A DNA stretch of 64,000 bases from Profundibacterium mesophilum KAUST100406-0324 (GTDB lineage: Bacteria; Pseudomonadota; Alphaproteobacteria; Rhodobacterales; Rhodobacteraceae): assembly GCF_009835145.1 (NCBI RefSeq), contig NZ_APKE01000028.1, positions 1 through 64,000 of the forward strand, written 5' to 3'. The notes beneath the pieces were generated by a model. That model was given only the letters and a program-made list of their open reading frames with translations. It did no database searches and was not told the DNA's origin. A program made the position numbers and the translations under genes. The stretch's first letter is position 1. Each line of letters begins with the position of its first letter. Shown piece by piece: positions 29,922-39,952 of the stretch.

Positions 29922-31013
29922 TCAGGATACGGCGATGCGCGGATTGAGCCACGCATAGCCGATATCGGAGATGAGCTGCGTTGCCAGGACGACGACGACC
30001 GACACGACCGAGACGCCGAGCAGCAGGTCGATATCGTTGTTGCCGGCGGCCTCGACGAGGGTCCAGCCGAAGCCCTTGTAGCTGAACAGCGTCTCCACGA
30101 TGACCACCCCGTTCAGCAGCCACGGGATCTGCAGCATGATGACCGTGAAGGGCGCGATGAGCGCGTTGCGCAGCGCATGGACGAGAACGATCCGGCCGAA
30201 GCCGAGCCCCTTGAGCCGCGCGGTGCGGATATATTGCGCGGTCATGACCTCGGCCATGGAGGCGCGTGTCATGCGCGCGATATATCCCATTCCGAAGAGC
30301 GAGATCGTCAGGACCGGAAGGAAGAAATTCTCGAAGGTCGCGTTCTCCATCGCGCTGCTCGCGGTGCCCTTGAGCCATTTCAGCCCACCGGCGGAGGAGG
30401 CGAAGACCGCGATGAGGATGACACCGGAGACATATTCGGGCGTCGCCGTGGTGACGATCGACACGGTCGAGAGCGCACGGTCGCTGCGCGATCCCTCGCG
30501 AATTCCGGCAAGCACCCCGATCAGCAAAGCGCTCGGCACCATCAGAACGAGGACCCAGCCCATGAGCTTGCCGGTCAGGGCGAGCCGCGTCGCGATGATC
30601 TCGGTCACGTCCTGGCGAAAGACCGTCGAGCGGCCCCAATCGCCCTGCAGGATGCCGCAGTAGCGCGCGGCGGTGGCGCCCTCCGCCTCCGTATCGGGCG
30701 CGTCATCGCCGGCCTCCGCCTGCCGTGCCTCCCGAAGCGACAGGCACCGGCCGACGGGCCGGCCCGCGGCGTCTTGGCCGACATGGGCCGGCAGCACGCC
30801 GAGCCAGCGGCCATATTTGACGGGGAGGGGCGCCAGGTGGCCCCGCGCCTCGAGCCATGAGGCGACCTGCTCGTCGCCCATCCTGACATTGCCGGCGCTC
30901 TTGGCCAGCTTCTCCAGATTCGGAGGAAGGTTGGTGAGCCAGAAGACGATGAAGGTGAGGCACAGCGCCGTCAGCAGCATCATCGCCACGCGGCGCAGGA
31001 TGAACAGGATCAT
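29922..31013 (-). CDS. Peptide-type ABC transporter permease (DppB-like)
   Basis: 363 aa from ATG 31013, which has a GAGGA ribosome binding site. N-terminal MILFILRRVAMMLLTALCLT and C-terminal PTVL-type and VRTARLKGLG-like coupling segment (AQYIRTARLKGLGFGRIVLV) are typical of DppB/OppB. Between helix 1 and helix 2 it has a long periplasmic loop with an acidic stretch (AEAGDDAPDTEAEG) flanked by Cys90 and Cys119, larger than in DppB. Forms the channel with the DppC-like permease. Confidence 0.93.
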   Translation of the reverse strand: MILFILRRVAMMLLTALCLTFIVFWLTNLPPNLEKLAKSAGNVRMGDEQVASWLEARGHLAPLPVKYGRWLGVLPAHVGQDAAGRPVGRCLSLREARQAEAGDDAPDTEAEGATAARYCGILQGDWGRSTVFRQDVTEIIATRLALTGKLMGWVLVLMVPSALLIGVLAGIREGSRSDRALSTVSIVTTATPEYVSGVILIAVFASSAGGLKWLKGTASSAMENATFENFFLPVLTISLFGMGYIARMTRASMAEVMTAQYIRTARLKGLGFGRIVLVHALRNALIAPFTVIMLQIPWLLNGVVIVETLFSYKGFGWTLVEAAGNNDIDLLLGVSVVSVVVVLATQLISDIGYAWLNPRIAVS

Positions 31014-31091
31014 GCGCGGTCCTCGTTCGGGGATGTGCACGCACCCAGCCCAGCGCGCCGGTGGAGCGAGCCATATGGGCGGGCAACAGGA

Positions 31092-31125
31092 CGGCCCCCG
31101 GCGCGGGTCTTCGCACCGGGGGCCG
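31092..31125 (-). terminator. Strong hairpin between substrate-binding protein and permeases
   Basis: A perfect 10-bp stem CGGCCCCCGG/CCGGGGGCCG with an inner GCG/CGC pair. It lies 40 nt after the substrate-binding protein gene and before the permease gene. As in many importer operons it probably stabilises or attenuates the transcript so the binding protein is made in excess. No U-tract. Confidence 0.6.
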
Positions 31126-31164
31126 GTTCAGCCAGTCGCTCGGAAGCCGCGAGCACGTTCCAGC

Positions 31165-32826
31165 TCAGGCGGCAAAGCCGATCTTGTAGAGATGGATCTC
31201 GTGCGAGGGATGCTTCTCGGCGCCCACGAGCGTGTCCACGTAATGAGTGTAGAGCGAGCGCCAGTAGGGCTGGATGATCACCCCTTCCTCGCGCAGGATC
31301 ATCTCGAGCTCGGCGGTTACCTTGCTGCGCTCCTCGGCATCGGCGATCGCGTTCGCCTTGTCGATCAGCGCGTCGAAGGTCTCGTCCTCGAACGCCGTTT
31401 CGTTCCAGGCGCCATCGCTGCGATAGGCGAGGTAGAGGACCTGGACGCCCAGGGGGCGGTGGTTCCAGGTGGTGGCGCTGAACGGGTACTTGGTCCAGTC
31501 GTTCCAGAAGGTGGAGCCGGGAAGGATGGTCCGGCGCACCTTCAGCCCTGCATCGCGCAGCTGCGCCGCCGCCGCGTCACCGGTGTTGCGCTGCCAGTCG
31601 TCGTCGAGGGTGATGAGCTCATGCTCGAATTCCTCGAGCCCGGCTTCCTTCATCAGCTCGAGCGCCTGCGACGGGTCGGTCTCGGCGGGGCCGATATCGG
31701 CATATTCGGGATGGATCGGCGCCACGTGGTGGTTGGCCGCCACCCGGCCGCGCCCCGAGATGCCAAGCTCAAGAAGGACGTTGTTGTCGATCGCGAGCGC
31801 GAGCGCGCGGCGCGCCTCGCGGCTGGAATAGGGGACGGTGCCATCCACCTCGGCCTTCTGGTTGGGGCGCAGCACGATGGTCGAGGCGGTGACCACCTCG
31901 GACTTGGTCCAGCCGAGCCCGTCCATCACGTCGACGAAATCGCCGATCGTCTCGTAGAAAAGATCGACCTCGCCCGAATCGGCCGCGGCGACCCAGGAGG
32001 ATGGATCGGTGCCGTAATCGATGAACTCGACGGTATCGACATAAGGCCCGCCATAGATCTCGGTGCCCCACCATTCCTGCTCGGTGTTGCGCGTCAGGAC
32101 CGCCTTCACGCCCACCTCCATCGAGACGGGGACGAAGGGCCCGGTGCCGATGCCGTTGTCGAAGGGATCGCCGCCGGCATAGCTTTCATGCGTGATCGCG
32201 GCGGGATAATCGGACAGGTTCGCGATCAGCGCGATATCGGGGTTGGAAAAGTTCAGGATGACCGTCGAATCGTCGGGCATCTCGATCGCGCCTTCGCGCG
32301 CCTGCCCGGTATCGGGGTTCATCAGGCCGGCCATGCGGCTCGGCATCGAGTTCGATTCCATCGAGCTGTCGCACCAGCCCTCGATGTTGCGCACGACGTC
32401 GCGCGCGGTGAAATCGTCGCCATTGTTCCACTTAACGCCCTTGCGCACGTTGAGGACGTAGCGGGTCGCGTCGTTGTTGACCTCCCAGCCTTCCAGAAGC
32501 ATCGGGCGGAAGGTGCCGTCGGCCTGGTATTCGACCAGGTATTCGAGAAAGCCGCGCGACTGGTTTGCCAGCTCGGACCAGTCATAGGCGCGCGGGTCCT
32601 TCATCGCCTTGACGCTTTGCTGGATACGCAGGATGCCGCCGGTCTGCACATGGCTTTCGGCGCGCGCGGGAGCGGGCAGGCCGGCCATGCCGTAGGCGGC
32701 GGCGGCGCCGAGCCCGAGCGCCGTCGCGCGGGTCAGGAATTCGCGGCGGTCGAGCTTGCCATCGCGCAACTCACGGGCATGCATCTCGATTGCCGGGTGG
32801 ATGCGGCTCTTGGAACTGGGGGTCAT
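31165..32826 (-). CDS. ABC transporter substrate-binding protein, family 5, Tat-exported
   Basis: 553 aa. Residues 26-31 read DRREFL, a twin-arginine motif followed by a hydrophobic segment ([23 protein letters not shown]), so export by Tat in folded form is likely. The mature protein has family-5 features ([45 protein letters not shown]). It starts the operon with GAAGGGAGAG ribosome binding site. The whole set (binding protein, two permeases, fused ATPase) belongs to the peptide/nickel/opine group. The substrate cannot be read from sequence. Confidence 0.95.
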   Translation of the reverse strand: MTPSSKSRIHPAIEMHARELRDGKLDRREFLTRATALGLGAAAAYGMAGLPAPARAESHVQTGGILRIQQSVKAMKDPRAYDWSELANQSRGFLEYLVEYQADGTFRPMLLEGWEVNNDATRYVLNVRKGVKWNNGDDFTARDVVRNIEGWCDSSMESNSMPSRMAGLMNPDTGQAREGAIEMPDDSTVILNFSNPDIALIANLSDYPAAITHESYAGGDPFDNGIGTGPFVPVSMEVGVKAVLTRNTEQEWWGTEIYGGPYVDTVEFIDYGTDPSSWVAAADSGEVDLFYETIGDFVDVMDGLGWTKSEVVTASTIVLRPNQKAEVDGTVPYSSREARRALALAIDNNVLLELGISGRGRVAANHHVAPIHPEYADIGPAETDPSQALELMKEAGLEEFEHELITLDDDWQRNTGDAAAAQLRDAGLKVRRTILPGSTFWNDWTKYPFSATTWNHRPLGVQVLYLAYRSDGAWNETAFEDETFDALIDKANAIADAEERSKVTAELEMILREEGVIIQPYWRSLYTHYVDTLVGAEKHPSHEIHLYKIGFAA

Positions 32827-32938
32827 CGTCTCTCCCTTCGGGCGGGCTTCTTGGCCATGCTTGGTTTCGCCTCAGGCGTGAAACGGTGAACTTAAACCGC
32901 GCGGCGGCGAAGAACAGTCCTTTCTGCCGGGCGTTCGA

Positions 32939-33826
32939 TCACCTTGCCGCAATCCGCGTCCAGTCCGCCATGCGGGCCCGGAACCAGGTGCGCTGCCGCT
33001 TGGCATACCGGCGCGTGGCCAGGATCGCCGCCTCGCGCGCCTCCTCCAGCGTGATCTCACCGCGCAGATGGGCGGCAAGCTCCGGTGCTCCGATGGCGCG
33101 CGCATCCGGGCGTGCGGCGTCCCAGCCGGGAAGATTGGCCCTGACCTCGTCGAGAGCGCCGCGGGCCAGCATCGCATCGAAACGCGCCTCGATCCGCGGA
33201 TCGAGCATGGCCTTCGGCGCCTCCATCACCAGGCAGAGGGCGTCCCGCGGTGCCAGCAGCGGGGGCGGGGTGTCGTCCTGCCAGTCGGCGAGACCGCGCC
33301 CCGTCGCCGCCGCGACTTCCCATGCGCGGCGCAGCCGGGCGGGGTTTCGCCGGTCGAGGCGGCTTGCGGTGCGCGCGTCGATGTCGCGCAGCAGTCCGCA
33401 GAGCCCCTCCGCCTCCAGCCGCTCGCCCGAACGCTGCCGCCAGACCGGCGGTATGGCCGGAATGGGCGCGAGGCCGGCGGTCAGCGCGGCGAAGTAGAGC
33501 CCGGTCCCCCCGACGATGACCGGGCGGGGGCCGTGATCGAGATACGGCGCCACCGCGCGCAGCCAGTGTCCGGCGGAATAGGGCGCGCCGCCCGGGACAT
33601 GGCCGAAAAGAGCGTGGGGCAGGGCCGCCTCTTCCCCGGCGGAGGGCCGGGCGGTGAGAATGCGCCAGTTGGCATAGACCTGCAGCGCATCGGCATTGAC
33701 GACGATGCCGCCATGGGCGCGCACGATGCGCATCGCCAGCTCGGATTTTCCGCTCGCCGTCGGCCCCGCGATCAGCACGGGCCGCTCCGGGCTGGCCGCT
33801 GCCGCGATCGCCTCCTCGGGGCTCAT
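32939..33826 (-). CDS. miaA: tRNA dimethylallyltransferase MiaA
   Basis: 295 aa. P-loop [23 protein letters not shown] and ARLRRAWEV, as in MiaA, which adds dimethylallyl to A37 of tRNAs reading U-starting codons. ATG 33826 gives the usual length; an upstream ATG at 33886 would add 20 Arg-rich residues. It is divergent to pyrH across 100 bp. Confidence 0.95.
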   Translation of the reverse strand: MSPEEAIAAAASPERPVLIAGPTASGKSELAMRIVRAHGGIVVNADALQVYANWRILTARPSAGEEAALPHALFGHVPGGAPYSAGHWLRAVAPYLDHGPRPVIVGGTGLYFAALTAGLAPIPAIPPVWRQRSGERLEAEGLCGLLRDIDARTASRLDRRNPARLRRAWEVAAATGRGLADWQDDTPPPLLAPRDALCLVMEAPKAMLDPRIEARFDAMLARGALDEVRANLPGWDAARPDARAIGAPELAAHLRGEITLEEAREAAILATRRYAKRQRTWFRARMADWTRIAAR

Positions 33827-33926
33827 CTGTCGATCATCCTGCGCATCTCGTCTCCGGCGATTGAATCCGGCAGGGTTTTCCGACATTTTCGCGCCGAAGG
33901 CAAAACACCGGACAAGGCAGGACAAG

Positions 33927-34691
33927 ATGACCGATGCAGGCGGCAGCGCGCGGGCGGGCGAGGACAACCTTCCCAGCGCCACGCGCACCTATGACAGGGT
34001 GCTTCTGAAGATTTCCGGCGAGGCCCTGATGGGGCCGCAGGGCTACGGGCTGCATCCGCCCACCGTGGCGCGCATCGCGCAGGAGGTCAGGTCGGTGCAC
34101 GATCTCGGCGTCGAGATCTGCATGGTGATCGGGGGTGGCAACATCTTCCGCGGCCTGCAGGGCAGCGCCCAGGGCATGGAGCGCACCACGGCCGACTACA
34201 TGGGGATGCTGGCGACCGTGATGAACGCGCTCGCGATGCAGGCCGCGCTCGAGGATGAGAAGATCCACACCCGCGTGATCTCCGCCATCCCGATGGACCA
34301 GGTCTGCGAGCCTTATATCCGGCGGCGGGCGGTGCGCCATCTCGAGAAGAAGCGCGTGTGCATCTTCGCGGCCGGCACCGGCAATCCCTATTTCACCACC
34401 GACACCGCCGCCACGCTCAGGGCCAACGAGATGAGCTGCCAGGCGATCTTCAAGGGCACCAAGGTCGACGGCGTCTACGACATGGACCCGGCAAAGCATG
34501 CCGAGGCACGCCGCTACGACCGCATCACCTATGACGAGGTGCTCCAGAAGCATCTTGGCGTCATGGATGCCAGCGCGATCGCCCTCGCGCGTGACAACCG
34601 CCTGCCGATCGTGGTCTTCTCGCTGGATGAGCCCGGCGGATTTCGCGGCATTCTGGCGGGCAAGGGAACCTATACCATCGTTCACGACTGA
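33927..34691 (+). CDS. pyrH: Uridylate kinase
   Basis: 254 aa. [13 protein letters not shown] near the start, [10 protein letters not shown], and the UMP/ATP-binding [18 protein letters not shown]. It phosphorylates UMP to UDP. ATG 33927 is preceded by AGGCAGGAC. It begins the envelope cluster; rpsB and tsf, which often precede pyrH, are not here. Confidence 0.97.
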   Translation: MTDAGGSARAGEDNLPSATRTYDRVLLKISGEALMGPQGYGLHPPTVARIAQEVRSVHDLGVEICMVIGGGNIFRGLQGSAQGMERTTADYMGMLATVMNALAMQAALEDEKIHTRVISAIPMDQVCEPYIRRRAVRHLEKKRVCIFAAGTGNPYFTTDTAATLRANEMSCQAIFKGTKVDGVYDMDPAKHAEARRYDRITYDEVLQKHLGVMDASAIALARDNRLPIVVFSLDEPGGFRGILAGKGTYTIVHD

Positions 34692-34844
34692 TCCAGGGGC
34701 GACGGGATGCGCCGGCTCGCCCGCCAGCTGGTGCGGCCCGGCTGCCCCGCCGGCGGGATCGCGGGTGGCCGGGGCCTATACAAGAGTTGCCGTTTGGGAA
34801 TATATCCGGGCGCAACGCCTTAAAATTCGAAGAGAGCATGTTCC

Positions 34845-35411
34845 ATGGCTGACGACGACAAGGAAATCGACATCGACGACCTCAAGCGCCGGATGGATGG
34901 CGCCATGACGGCCCTGCGTCACGAGTTCGCCTCGCTGCGCACCGGGCGCGCCTCGGCCTCGATGGTCGAGCCGATCATGGTCGATGCCTACGGGGCGCCG
35001 ACGCCGATCAACCAGGTCGGGACTGTCAACGTGCCCGAGCCGCGCATGGTCACCATCACCATCTGGGACAAGAGCCTGGTGGGCAAGGCCGAAAAGGCGA
35101 TCCGGGAATCCGGCCTCGGGATCAACCCGGTGATCGACGGGATGACCATTCGTCTGCCGATCCCCGAGCTCAACGAGGAGCGCCGCATCCAGCTCTCAAA
35201 GGTCGCCGGCAGCTATGCCGAGAATGCCCGTGTGGCGATCCGCAACGTGCGGCGCGACGGCATGGACCAGCTCAAGAAAGCCAAGTCGGCCGGCATGTCG
35301 GAGGATGATCACAAGATCTGGTCGGGCGAGGTCCAGGAGATCACCGACAGCCATATCGCCGCGATCGACAAGGCGCTCGAGACCAAGCAAGAAGAAATAA
35401 TGCAGGTCTGA
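34845..35411 (+). CDS. frr: Ribosome recycling factor
   Basis: 188 aa, full length. Contains the family helices [21 protein letters not shown] and [30 protein letters not shown] with EF-G splits post-termination ribosomes. It follows pyrH by 153 nt, the largest gap in the first half of the cluster. Confidence 0.98.
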   Translation: MADDDKEIDIDDLKRRMDGAMTALRHEFASLRTGRASASMVEPIMVDAYGAPTPINQVGTVNVPEPRMVTITIWDKSLVGKAEKAIRESGLGINPVIDGMTIRLPIPELNEERRIQLSKVAGSYAENARVAIRNVRRDGMDQLKKAKSAGMSEDDHKIWSGEVQEITDSHIAAIDKALETKQEEIMQV

Positions 35412-35451
35412 CCCCCGGTCAGGCGCTGGCATGTATCGAAGGAGCCGCGCA

Positions 35452-36174
35452 ATGAGCAGCACGAACCCCCAATCCCGGCCGTTGCATGTCGCCGCGATCA
35501 TGGACGGCAACGGGCGCTGGGCGCAGGCCCGGGGGCGGCCGCGACTCTTCGGCCACCACGCCGGGGCCAAGCGGGTCAAGGAGATTGTCAGGGCCTGTCC
35601 CGATCTGGGGGTCAAATACCTCACGATCTTTGCGTTCTCGACCGAGAACTGGAAGCGGACCCAGACCGAGGTTGCGGGGCTGATGAAGCTTTTCCGCCGC
35701 TACATCCGGCGCGAGGCGGGCGATCTTCTGGCAGAAGGGGTGCGGGTCCGCTTCATCGGTGACCGTGTCAAGCTCGACGCGAAGCTGGTGCGGATGATGG
35801 ACGAGCTGGAGCTTCTGACCAGCCGCAACGACAACGTGCACCTGACGATCGCGCTCAATTACGGGGGGCGCGACGAGCTTGGCCGGGCCACCAAGCGGCT
35901 GGCGCAGGAAGTCGCCGCGGGGCGCATCGAGGCATCCAAGGTCGACGAGACGACGCTGGCACGCTTTCTCGACACATGCCTGCTTCCCGATCCCGACCTC
36001 GTCATCCGCACCTCCGGCGAGGCGCGGATCTCCAATTTCCTGCTCTGGCAGTCGGCCTATGCCGAGTATGAGTTCATCGACACGCTCTGGCCCGACTTCT
36101 CCACCGAGGTCTTCGCCGGGGTGCTCGACAGCTTCGCGGCCCGCGAGCGCCGGTTCGGCGCCGTTCCGGCATGA
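35452..36174 (+). CDS. uppS: Undecaprenyl diphosphate synthase
   Basis: 240 aa from ATG 35452 with AGGAG 7 nt upstream; an ATG 7 codons earlier has no good site. VAAIMDGNGRWAQARGRPR is the cis-prenyltransferase catalytic motif, with Asp binding Mg, followed by FSTENWKR and LVIRTSGEARISNFLLWQ. It makes the C55 carrier lipid for peptidoglycan and LPS. Overlaps cdsA by ATGA. Confidence 0.97.
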   Translation: MSSTNPQSRPLHVAAIMDGNGRWAQARGRPRLFGHHAGAKRVKEIVRACPDLGVKYLTIFAFSTENWKRTQTEVAGLMKLFRRYIRREAGDLLAEGVRVRFIGDRVKLDAKLVRMMDELELLTSRNDNVHLTIALNYGGRDELGRATKRLAQEVAAGRIEASKVDETTLARFLDTCLLPDPDLVIRTSGEARISNFLLWQSAYAEYEFIDTLWPDFSTEVFAGVLDSFAARERRFGAVPA

Positions 36175-36956
36175 GCGCTTCGGGGAAATGGGATGACCTC
36201 CTCACCCGGCTGACCTCTGGCGGCATCGTCGCCTCGATCGGCCTCCTGGCGGTCTGGTTCGGCGGGCCGATCTTCCTGCTCCTGACGACGGCGATCAGTG
36301 CCGTCATGGTCTGGGAGCTGGTGCGCATGCTCGACAAGAATGCCCCCGCGGTGATGATCGCCGGCAGCGCCGCCGTGGCGCTCCTGATCGCGCTTTTCGT
36401 GCCCGTGGGCTATGCCGTGCCGCTGTTGATCGCGCCCGTCTTCGTAGGGTTCGGACAGCTTGAGCGCCGCCGCGCGACGTTCAGTCTCTTTTCGGTGATG
36501 ATCCTGCTGGCCGGCTACGGCCTTTTCGTCTTGCGCGACCAGTATGGCTTCTTGTGGATGATGTGGCTCGTGCTGGTGGTGATCGCCACCGACATCGCCG
36601 GCTACTTCGCGGGACGCTTCATCGGGGGGCCGAAATTCTGGCCCCGCGTCAGCCCCAAGAAGACATGGGCCGGGACGATTGCCGGCTGGGTCGGCGCGGC
36701 CCTCGTCGGGGCGGCCTTCGTGATCTGGGGTGACGCGCAGGCGCAGGTGATCGGCCTTTCGGTCGCCCTGTCGATGGCATCGCAGATCGGCGACATCGCC
36801 GAATCGGCGGTGAAGCGCCGCGTCGGCGTGAAGGACAGCTCCAACCTCATCCCCGGTCATGGCGGCCTCTTCGACCGGTTTGATGGCATGCTCGGCGCCT
36901 CCATCCTGCTGCTGATGCTGGGCCGTCTCGTGGCCTTCCCGCCGGGCCTGTCGTGA
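36171..36956 (+). CDS. cdsA: Phosphatidate cytidylyltransferase
   Basis: 261 aa, about seven membrane helices. The C-terminal signature SSNLIPGHGGLFDRFDGM (near 224-241) contains the Asp residues needed for CDP-diacylglycerol synthesis. Overlaps both neighbours by 4 nt. Confidence 0.96.
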   Translation: MSASGKWDDLLTRLTSGGIVASIGLLAVWFGGPIFLLLTTAISAVMVWELVRMLDKNAPAVMIAGSAAVALLIALFVPVGYAVPLLIAPVFVGFGQLERRRATFSLFSVMILLAGYGLFVLRDQYGFLWMMWLVLVVIATDIAGYFAGRFIGGPKFWPRVSPKKTWAGTIAGWVGAALVGAAFVIWGDAQAQVIGLSVALSMASQIGDIAESAVKRRVGVKDSSNLIPGHGGLFDRFDGMLGASILLLMLGRLVAFPPGLS

Positions 36957-38161
36957 AGCGCATCGCGATCTTCGGGGCGACCGGCTCCATCGGATGTTCG
37001 ACGCTCGACCTCATCGGCAGGACGCCGGATGCCTACAGTGTCGAGGTACTGACAGGCGGGCGCAACATCGAGCGCCTTGCCGCGCAGGCCAAGCATCATG
37101 GCGCGGCCCTCGCGGTGACGGCCCACGAGGAGGCCCTGCCGGAGCTGCGCGAGCGCCTTGCCGGGAGCAGGGTCGAGGCCGCCGCCGGGCGCGCCGCCCT
37201 GATCGAGGCCGCGCAGCGCCCCGCCGACTGGACCATGTCCGCGATCGTCGGGGCCGCCGGACTGGCACCGGGGCTCGCGGCCCTTGCGCAAGGCAACACG
37301 CTTGCCCTCGCGAACAAGGAGAGCCTCGTGACCGCGGGACCGCTCCTGATGGAGCGCGCGCGGCAGCACGGGGCCCGCATCCTGCCTGTCGACAGCGAGC
37401 ATTCGGCGGTCTTCCAAGCGCTTGCCGGCGAGCGGATCGAAGCGGTCGAGCGCGTGATCATCACCGCCAGCGGCGGTGCGCTGCGCGATTGGCCGCAGGA
37501 GCGTCTTGCGCATGCCACGCCAGAGGAGGCCGGCGCCCATCCCAATTGGGACATGGGTCAGAGGATCACCATCGACAGTGCGAGCATGTTCAACAAGGCG
37601 CTCGAGCTGATCGAAACGCATGAGTTCTTCGGGATCGCGCCAGAGAAGATCGAGACGCTGGTGCATCCTGAATCGATGATCCACGCCATGGTGGGGTTCG
37701 TGGATGGCGCGCTGATGGCCCATGTCGGCCCGGCGGATATGCGCCATGCGATCGGCTACGCCCTGCACTGGCCCGAGCGCCGCGCGCTTCCCGTCGAACG
37801 GCTCGACTTCGCCGCGCTCGGCGGTTTCACATTCCGCGCTCCCGACGAGGACCGCTGGCCGGCGCTGCGCCTCGCGCGCGAGGTCATGGCCGCGGGCGGG
37901 TTGAGCGGCGCGATCTTCAACGCGGCGAAGGAGGCGGCGCTCGACGCGTTTCTTGCACGCCGCATCGGCTTCATGCAGATGGCGCAGATCGTCGAGCGCG
38001 TCCTCGCACGAATGTCAGGCGACGTGAGCCTCTCCGGCGATCTTGACCTTGATAAGGTCGAGCAGGCCGATCATCTGGCACGTATCCGCGCGGGCGAAGA
38101 GATCGCTGCCCTTTCCGGACGGATGCCGGAACGCGCCGGCGCCACCTACAGCCTCACCTGA
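36953..38161 (+). CDS. dxr: 1-deoxy-D-xylulose 5-phosphate reductoisomerase
   Basis: 402 aa. NADPH-binding IFGATGSIGCSTLDLI at the start, metal-binding PVDSEHSAVFQAL and HPESMIHAMVGFVDG, and a C-terminal helical domain. Second step of the MEP isoprenoid pathway, feeding UppS. The start is GTG 36953 overlapping the cdsA stop. Confidence 0.97.
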   Translation: MKRIAIFGATGSIGCSTLDLIGRTPDAYSVEVLTGGRNIERLAAQAKHHGAALAVTAHEEALPELRERLAGSRVEAAAGRAALIEAAQRPADWTMSAIVGAAGLAPGLAALAQGNTLALANKESLVTAGPLLMERARQHGARILPVDSEHSAVFQALAGERIEAVERVIITASGGALRDWPQERLAHATPEEAGAHPNWDMGQRITIDSASMFNKALELIETHEFFGIAPEKIETLVHPESMIHAMVGFVDGALMAHVGPADMRHAIGYALHWPERRALPVERLDFAALGGFTFRAPDEDRWPALRLAREVMAAGGLSGAIFNAAKEAALDAFLARRIGFMQMAQIVERVLARMSGDVSLSGDLDLDKVEQADHLARIRAGEEIAALSGRMPERAGATYSLT

Positions 38162-38173
38162 TCGAAAGAGAGC

Positions 38174-39520
38174 ATGGACCTGATTTCCCTCATCCCGTCC
38201 TTCGGCGGTTTCCTCTACACGGTCGGGGCCTTCGTGGTCGCGCTCAGCGTCATCGTGGCAGTGCATGAATACGGCCATTACATCGTCGGCCGCTGGTCCG
38301 GGATCCATGCCGAGGTCTTCTCGCTCGGCTTCGGGCCCGTCCTCTTCTCGCGTCGCGACCGGCGTGGCACCCTGTGGCAGGTGGCCCTGTTGCCGCTCGG
38401 CGGATACGTGAAATTCGCAGGCGACGCGAACGCGGCTTCGGTGGGCGAGGCGGATACCCCCGGTCTCGATGCGCAGGAGCGGCGCCGGACCATGCATGGC
38501 GCGCCACTCTGGGCGCGCGCGGCCACGGTCGCGGCCGGGCCGGTCTTCAACTTCATCCTGTCGATTGTCGTGTTTTCGGCCGTCATGATGATCCGCGGCG
38601 TGCCGAGCGATCCGCTGACCGTGGACGACATCATCGCGCTGCCCCCGCAGGTGCAGGAGCTGCGTCCGGGTGACGAGATCCTGTCGATCGCGGGCCGCGA
38701 GGCGCCCGATCTTGACGGGTTCGGCGCTTTCGTCGACGCCCTCCCCAAGGAGCCGGTGCTCGATTACGAGGTTCTGCGCGGCGATCAACGCGTAACCGTC
38801 AGCGCGCCTTACCCGATGCCCGCCGCCGTGGGCGGAGTGACGCCGCAATCGGCGGCGGCGGATGTGGACATGCGCATCGGCGACGTGATCACCGCGGTCG
38901 ATGGCGCCCCGATCTTCGCCTTCGACCAGCTGCGCGAGAAGGTGGCCGCGGCCGATGGCGCGACGATGGAGCTCGACGTCTGGCGCAGCGGTCCGGGCGA
39001 TGGCGCGCGTGAGACATTCGTCCTCGCGCCGCGCCGGGTCGATCTCCCGGCGGCCGATGGCGGCTTCGAGACGCGCTGGCTGATCGGGATCACCGGCGGG
39101 CTGCTCTTCGAGCCGCGCACCGCGATGCCGGGTCCGCTCGAGGCGATCGGCTACGGCGCCGAGCAGACGGTCTTCATCGTGCGCTCGAGCCTGTCGGGCC
39201 TTTATCACATGGCCGCGGGGCTGATCAGCTCGTGCAACCTGCGCGGCCCGATCGGCATCGCGCAGACCAGCGGCGCGGCCGCCAGCCAGGGCTGGATCAG
39301 CTTCGTGTGGTTCATCGCCGTGCTCAGCACCGCGGTCGGGCTGCTCAATCTCTTTCCAATCCCGGTGCTCGATGGCGGCCATCTGGTCTTCCACGGCTAC
39401 GAGGCGGTGACGGGCCGCCCGCCGAGCGAGCGTGCGCTGAACGTGCTGATGGCGATCGGTCTCGCACTTCTTGGAACCTTGATGATCTTCGCGCTGACGA
39501 ACGATCTCTTCTGTCCCTGA
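38174..39520 (+). CDS. rseP: RIP zinc metalloprotease RseP
   Basis: 448 aa. HEYGH (near residue 36) in the first membrane helix, a central PDZ domain (two-part, about 125-300, LRPGDEILSIAGREAPDLDGF and MRIGDVITAVDGAPIF) and a C-terminal NLFPIPVLDGGHL motif that completes the metal site. It is a site-2 intramembrane protease that cleaves anti-sigma factors and signal peptides. Standard position between dxr and bamA. Confidence 0.95.
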   Translation: MDLISLIPSFGGFLYTVGAFVVALSVIVAVHEYGHYIVGRWSGIHAEVFSLGFGPVLFSRRDRRGTLWQVALLPLGGYVKFAGDANAASVGEADTPGLDAQERRRTMHGAPLWARAATVAAGPVFNFILSIVVFSAVMMIRGVPSDPLTVDDIIALPPQVQELRPGDEILSIAGREAPDLDGFGAFVDALPKEPVLDYEVLRGDQRVTVSAPYPMPAAVGGVTPQSAAADVDMRIGDVITAVDGAPIFAFDQLREKVAAADGATMELDVWRSGPGDGARETFVLAPRRVDLPAADGGFETRWLIGITGGLLFEPRTAMPGPLEAIGYGAEQTVFIVRSSLSGLYHMAAGLISSCNLRGPIGIAQTSGAAASQGWISFVWFIAVLSTAVGLLNLFPIPVLDGGHLVFHGYEAVTGRPPSERALNVLMAIGLALLGTLMIFALTNDLFCP

Positions 39521-39622
39521 CGCGGGTCCATGAGGGCGGAGGGCATGCGCTTTTCCGCCCAATTGGCGTCACAATCCTCGCCTAGAGCTTTCGGTGAGAC
39601 GTGACATTTCGAGGCGGAGATC

Positions 39623-39748
39623 ATGGAGCACATTCAGGCGGGAACGCGCAGCATTCAGCTTATCTGCAAGCTCAATTCCGACAGGCTTCTTTATGCCGCG
39701 ACCATCGCGACCGCCCTTGCCGCGGGCGCGTTCGTGGGATCGCTTTAA
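39623..39748 (+). CDS. 41-aa single-helix membrane peptide between rseP and bamA
   Basis: ATG 39623 has GAGGCGGAG upstream. The 41 residues read MEHIQAGTRSIQLICKLNSD, then RLLYAATIATALAAGAFVGS and a final Leu; the second part is one membrane helix. It is in the same orientation as its neighbours and lies 102 nt after rseP. No function is recognised. The conserved-looking N-terminal part (SIQLICKLNSDRLLY) suggests selection beyond a simple hydrophobic segment. Confidence 0.55.
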   Translation: MEHIQAGTRSIQLICKLNSDRLLYAATIATALAAGAFVGSL

Positions 39749-39952
39749 CGTCCTGAACCACGTCCCGGCGCCGGTATCGGAGGCGGATCGCAGGCCAGTG
39801 ATGGCAGGCGTCTCGCGCGATCGGGCGCCGCGAAAACTGTGGCCCGCTTGAGCCTCGCAGCCACCCCCCGAACCCGGGGCACATCCCTTCAAGTCATTTT
39901 GACAAGGCCCGCCAATCTGGGTAGGCAGATCACACAGGCTTGAAGGCAGTGG

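Noticed and set aside
28203-32889. Two very long plus-strand open frames (885 and 738 codons)
   Set aside because: They are antisense to the ABC importer genes, rich in Arg/His/Asp and without family motifs.
39899-39927. TTGACA before bamA as a promoter
   Set aside because: The -35 is perfect but the 17-nt-spaced hexamer TAGGCA is a poor -10, so I do not call it.
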